A stretch of DNA of 48,037 nucleotides from Anabaena sp. UHCC 0204 (GTDB lineage Bacteria > Cyanobacteriota > Cyanobacteriia > Cyanobacteriales > Nostocaceae), in the NCBI RefSeq assembly GCF_009711975.1, contig NZ_VIKW01000031.1, positions 1-48,037 of the forward strand. The letters are read 5' to 3'. This document shows, piece by piece, positions 44,754 through 48,037 of this stretch (position 1 is its first letter; each line of letters begins with the position of its first letter). The notes beneath the pieces were generated by a model, which was not told where the DNA came from, ran no database searches, and worked only from the letters and a program-made list of their open reading frames with translations. Made by a program: the position numbers and the translations under genes.

Positions 44754-46664
44754 ATGCAAATTCCCCGCTTACATCCAGACACTATTGAAGAAGTTAAACT
44801 CCGGGCTGATATTGTTGATGTGGTTTCGGAGTATGTAGTCTTGCGGAAACGGGGAAAAGATTTTGTGGGATTATGTCCTTTTCATGATGAGAAAAGCCCC
44901 AGTTTTACCGTCAGTCCTAATAAGCAAATGTATTATTGCTTTGGCTGTTTAGCAGCGGGGAATGCAATTAAGTTTGTGATGGATTTGGGAAAACGCCAAT
45001 TTGCTGATGTGGTACTAGATTTAGCAAAACGTTATCAAGTTCCTGTTAAAACTTTAGAACCTGAACAAAGGCAAGAATTTCAACGACAGATATCTCTACG
45101 TGAACAATTATATACTGTTTTGGCTTCCGCTGCTCAATTTTATCAACACACTTTAAGACAATCTCAAGGACAAAAAGCCCTAGAATATTTAGAACAAAGT
45201 CGTCAATTTCAACAATCAACAATTCAACAATTTGGGTTAGGTTATGCACCACCTGGATGGGAAACACTTTACCGTTATTTGGTAGAAAGTAAACATCATC
45301 CTGTGCAATTGGTAGAACAAGCGGGATTAATTAAACCCCGGAAAGAAGGGGGCGGATATTATGATGTTTTCCGCGATCGCTTAATGATTCCCATTCGTGA
45401 TATTCAAGGTAGAGTAATTGCTTTTGGTGGCAGAACTTTAACGGATGAACAGCCTAAATATCTCAATTCTCCAGAAACAGAACTGTTTAGTAAAGGGAAA
45501 ACCTTATTCGCTTTAGATGAAGCCAAAGACGGTATTTCTAAAGTAGATCAAGCTGTAGTTGTAGAGGGGTATTTTGATGCGATCGCTCTCCATGCAGCAG
45601 GAATTAATAATGCTGTTGCTTCCCTGGGTACAGCTTTAAGCATAGAACAAGTACGGCTACTATTACGTTACACCGAATCCAAACAATTAATCCTTAATTT
45701 TGATGCAGATAAAGCCGGAATCAACGCCGCAGAAAGAGCAATTGGTGAGATTGCCACCTTAGCATATAAAGGCGAAGTACAATTAAAAATCCTCAATTTA
45801 CCTAATGGTAAAGATGCTGACGAATATCTACATAGTCATACTTCCGCAGATTATCAACAACTATTAATAAATGCACCACTTTGGCTAGATTGGCAAATTC
45901 ATAAAATTATTGAAAATCGAGACTTAAAACAAGCCACCGACTTTCAACAAGTCACCCAACAAATAGTTAAAATATTACAAAATATAGATAATAGTGATAC
46001 ACTTAATTATTATGTTTCCTACTGTGCAGAAATCCTAAGTTTAGGAGATACTCGACTCATACCTTTAAGAGTTGAAAATCTTTTAACTCAAATTAAACCT
46101 AGTAGTATAAAATCCTTAAATTCCCGCACAAGTAAACCACCTACTAAAACCCCAAAGCTATCTTTAGTAACCACAGAACGCAGTTTACTAGAACGAGCCG
46201 AAGCATTATTATTAATCATCTATCTGCATTCTTCCCAACAGCGACAAACAATTATTGATGATTTAGAAACCCGCAATTTAGAATTTAGTCTTTCTCATCA
46301 TCGCTTTTTATGGCAACAAATTGCCGAATTTACAATTGATGAAGTTGATTTAATTTCTAGTGTGCAAAATAGATATTTAGAATTAGCAGAAGAGTTAGAA
46401 GTAGTTTCTCATTTATTTCATCTCAATGAAAAAAATAAAACAGAAATCTTGCGAACTCCTCACGTTATCCAAGCAGCATTAGCTTGTATGGAAAGAGTAT
46501 TCCGAGAAAAACGCTATCGTTACTTTATGGAAAAATGGGAAAAAATAGATCCTGAAGCTGAACCAGAAAAAGATAAATATTATGTTGAAGCCATATATAT
46601 AGAAAAAATCCATTTACAAGACCTTGAAAAACAGCGACAATTTTCTATAACTGACTTAATTTAA
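44754..46664 (+). CDS. dnaG: DNA primase DnaG
   Basis: 636-aa primase that makes RNA primers for DNA replication. CHC2 zinc finger CPFHDEKSPSFTVSPNKQMY through CFGC near residues 40-65. Primase core with YDVFRDRLMIPIRDIQGRV. TOPRIM at AVVVEGYFDAIALHAAG and NFDADKAGINAAERA (DxD-type). The C-terminal DnaB-binding helical region begins near 435. Length is normal. The 13-bp gap to the DUF4351 gene suggests co-transcription. Confidence 0.97.
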   Translation: MQIPRLHPDTIEEVKLRADIVDVVSEYVVLRKRGKDFVGLCPFHDEKSPSFTVSPNKQMYYCFGCLAAGNAIKFVMDLGKRQFADVVLDLAKRYQVPVKTLEPEQRQEFQRQISLREQLYTVLASAAQFYQHTLRQSQGQKALEYLEQSRQFQQSTIQQFGLGYAPPGWETLYRYLVESKHHPVQLVEQAGLIKPRKEGGGYYDVFRDRLMIPIRDIQGRVIAFGGRTLTDEQPKYLNSPETELFSKGKTLFALDEAKDGISKVDQAVVVEGYFDAIALHAAGINNAVASLGTALSIEQVRLLLRYTESKQLILNFDADKAGINAAERAIGEIATLAYKGEVQLKILNLPNGKDADEYLHSHTSADYQQLLINAPLWLDWQIHKIIENRDLKQATDFQQVTQQIVKILQNIDNSDTLNYYVSYCAEILSLGDTRLIPLRVENLLTQIKPSSIKSLNSRTSKPPTKTPKLSLVTTERSLLERAEALLLIIYLHSSQQRQTIIDDLETRNLEFSLSHHRFLWQQIAEFTIDEVDLISSVQNRYLELAEELEVVSHLFHLNEKNKTEILRTPHVIQAALACMERVFREKRYRYFMEKWEKIDPEAEPEKDKYYVEAIYIEKIHLQDLEKQRQFSITDLI

Positions 46665-46674
46665 ACTATTTATA

Positions 46675-46749
46675 TAGGTTGGGTTGACGCAAGGAAACCC
46701 AACATTTTCGGAACTTTGTTGGGTTGCGCTGTCGCTTAACCCAACCTAC
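46675..46749. repeat. Inverted pair of GTTGGGTT repeats after dnaG
   Basis: Two related copies in inverted orientation (46675-46704 and 46717-46749), both carrying the GTTGGGTT...AACCCAAC palindrome. The second differs from 20882-20914 by one base. Likely a bidirectional transcript-end hairpin between dnaG and the convergent toxin gene. Confidence 0.8.
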
Positions 46750-46768
46750 ATTACTACGCTATCAGACA

Positions 46769-47260
46769 TTATTCATTTGCTTGTTTCAAAATACGATCAT
46801 AGAGTTTCTCACCAACTCTAAAAGTTGTTTGAGAAATTAAATCATCCATTAATGATTTGACATTACTGATTAATCCTCTTTTCTTAGCAATTAAAAGCAT
46901 ACCTAATATGCCTGTTAAAGACAATCCTAATTTTACTGCTTCTCGTCTTCCTAACCTTTCATCAATTAATAGTTGATTGGCATTTAATTCTACAGCTAAT
47001 ATAATAGCTTCAGCTTCTCCTTGATCTAAATTTAAATCTAATTTTCTGACTGATTGCTTATTAATAACACTTTTTATTTCTATCCAATTTGCATTTTTTA
47101 GGGCGTTATTAACTTTTTCTCCTGCTCTAATATCAGTTAATTCATTATATACTGCTTGTGGGATGATCACTTGACCATAAATATATTCAAGCAAAGACAA
47201 TTGATTAATCTTTGCTAAACTGCTAATTGGCGAAGTATTACTAACAACAATCATAGCCAA
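46769..47260 (-). CDS. DUF3368 family PIN-like toxin
   Basis: 163-aa PIN-like predicted RNase. The first acidic motif is within VVSNTSPISSLAKINQL, the distal acidic residues are in LNLDQGEAEAIILAVEL and QLLIDERLGRREAVKLG. Partner of the UPF0175 antitoxin just upstream (10-nt overlap), a standard type II toxin-antitoxin layout. The intact version of the pair whose antitoxin half appears alone at 21667-21927. Confidence 0.88.
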   Translation of the reverse strand: MAMIVVSNTSPISSLAKINQLSLLEYIYGQVIIPQAVYNELTDIRAGEKVNNALKNANWIEIKSVINKQSVRKLDLNLDQGEAEAIILAVELNANQLLIDERLGRREAVKLGLSLTGILGMLLIAKKRGLISNVKSLMDDLISQTTFRVGEKLYDRILKQANE

Positions 47261-47496
47261 CCTGTAGATTGAAGAGTTTTAATATCTTCTTCAAATTCTT
47301 CAACATCATAGTGCATAGAAATATTGCGTTTTGCAAGTAATTCTTGAAACTCTACATAATTCATTTCAGCGATTTTACTAGCCTTACCCAGACTAACCCT
47401 TTCTTGTAAAAATAGCATAATTGCAATTTCTACTAATAATTCACTCCCTGTCATTCCGCTAGAATTTAGCACCTCATCAGAAATAGTTAAACTCAT
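47251..47496 (-). CDS. UPF0175 family antitoxin
   Basis: 81-aa UPF0175 protein (ELLVEIAIMLFLQERVSLGK, EMNYVEFQELLAKRN, helix-turn-helix-like). Overlaps the toxin start by 10 nt, so translation is coupled. Upstream GGAGATGAAAT gives a clear ribosome binding site. Expected to neutralise the toxin and repress the pair. Confidence 0.9.
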   Translation of the reverse strand: MSLTISDEVLNSSGMTGSELLVEIAIMLFLQERVSLGKASKIAEMNYVEFQELLAKRNISMHYDVEEFEEDIKTLQSTGWL

Positions 47497-48037
47497 AATT
47501 TCATCTCCTTACAAACAGCAAATTTTATACAAAATAAGCCCTGAAACTTTCCCAAATTCCACTATTTTGATAAATCAACAAGAGTATTCCCTAACTATTA
47601 TAAACGATAACTTTACCTATTTTTCTATCCTGAGAAACCTAATTTTTAAATTCCGTAGGTTGGGTTGACGTAAGGAAACCCAACATTTAAATAATTGTCA
47701 GAATCAGGTGGTTATCGAGTTTCGACTCCGCTCAACTACCGCGGAGTCGAGATAATTTACAGAATTTAAGGATTTACAGGATTTTTTTTCATCATGATCT
47801 AGAGTATTTTATCATTTAAATAATTGTCAGAATCAGGTTATTATCATTTTCAGAATTAGAACAATAACATACAGCACTTCCCGGTGTTAGGAGGTACACT
47901 TCTACCCGTCACGATGCCCACACCACAAGAGTTTAATAATTTAAGTTTGTATCTCAAAAGAGTGGAATCTGCTGTAATTTCGGAATTATCATAAATATTT
48001 AGGGCTTGCTGAAAAAGTCGTATTTAAGCCAGACCAC
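47497..48037. other. Repeat-rich non-coding end of window
   Basis: 541 bp with no convincing gene. It contains a GTTGGGTT-type repeat (47655-47685), a 26-bp direct repeat (CATTTAAATAATTGTCAGAA...) at 47684-47709 and 47813-47838, and a strong hairpin TCGACTCCGC/GCGGAGTCGA at 47722-47750. A 26-codon frame at 47913-47993 (starts MPTPQEFNNLSLYLKRV) may be a gene remnant. The last bases, agggcttgctgaaaaagtcg, look like an insertion-sequence end. Confidence 0.45.
47722..47750. repeat. Strong hairpin
   Basis: Perfect 10-bp inverted repeat TCGACTCCGC (47722-47731) and GCGGAGTCGA (47741-47750) with a 9-nt loop. No U-run; a dispersed repeat rather than a classical terminator. Confidence 0.65.

Overview
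The window is chromosomal DNA from a filamentous, heterocyst-forming cyanobacterium (order Nostocales). The evidence is a vegetative-type nif cluster in the order nifB-fdxN-nifS-nifU-nifH-nifD-nifK, with nifH and nifD each interrupted by a developmentally excised element. GCGATCGC (HIP1) octamers and cyanobacterial short tandem repeats are scattered throughout. The AT-rich composition fits a low-GC planktonic genus such as Anabaena or Dolichospermum, but that genus-level guess is inference.

Layout. The nif operon is on the minus strand from 30644 down to 165: nifB, fdxN, nifS, nifU, nifH 5' part, nifH element, nifH 3' part, nifD 5' part, nifD element, nifD 3' part, nifK. The nifH element (about 7.16 kb, 18522-25688) is bounded by the 8-bp direct repeat CTTCACGG. 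The nifD element (about 14.5 kb, 2077-16570) is bounded by the 7-bp direct repeat CGGAGTA. On paper, recombination between each repeat pair restores the exact reading frame (NifH ...PIRE|GKAQ..., 289 aa; NifD ...HSWDYS|GPYHG..., 501 aa). Each element carries a XisA/XisC-type tyrosine recombinase close to its left end, so this strain probably needs two excisions before a heterocyst can make nitrogenase.

Cargo. The nifD element holds a DUF433/DUF5615 toxin-antitoxin pair and a large DEAD/SNF2-like helicase, followed by two small genes, an OLD/RecF-like ATPase and a TOPRIM/DUF4276-like protein. That run is a candidate anti-phage system. Further along are an animal-type fatty-acid-binding protein gene, a small membrane protein, three Uma2 genes, a cyclophilin, a VapBC-like pair, and a decayed ISKra4-type transposase ending at a MITE-like insert. 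The nifH element holds a Uma2 gene bracketed by a perfect inverted repeat, a methyltransferase, two orphan antitoxins that converge tail to tail, and a 1033-aa nuclease-methyltransferase restriction-modification protein. Both elements therefore look like defence and addiction islands parked inside essential heterocyst genes.

From 31.4 kb to the end the window carries ordinary chromosomal genes: an MDR oxidoreductase, a GAF/histidine-kinase-like protein without its phospho-acceptor histidine, and an exopolysaccharide/cyanoexosortase block (DegT aminotransferase, exosortase, its partner, Wza-like exporter, Wzc-like kinase). After these come a rhomboid protease, a peptidoglycan amidase/glucosaminidase, a DUF4351 protein, DNA primase dnaG and a UPF0175/DUF3368 toxin-antitoxin pair. 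I saw no rRNA, tRNA or CRISPR array.
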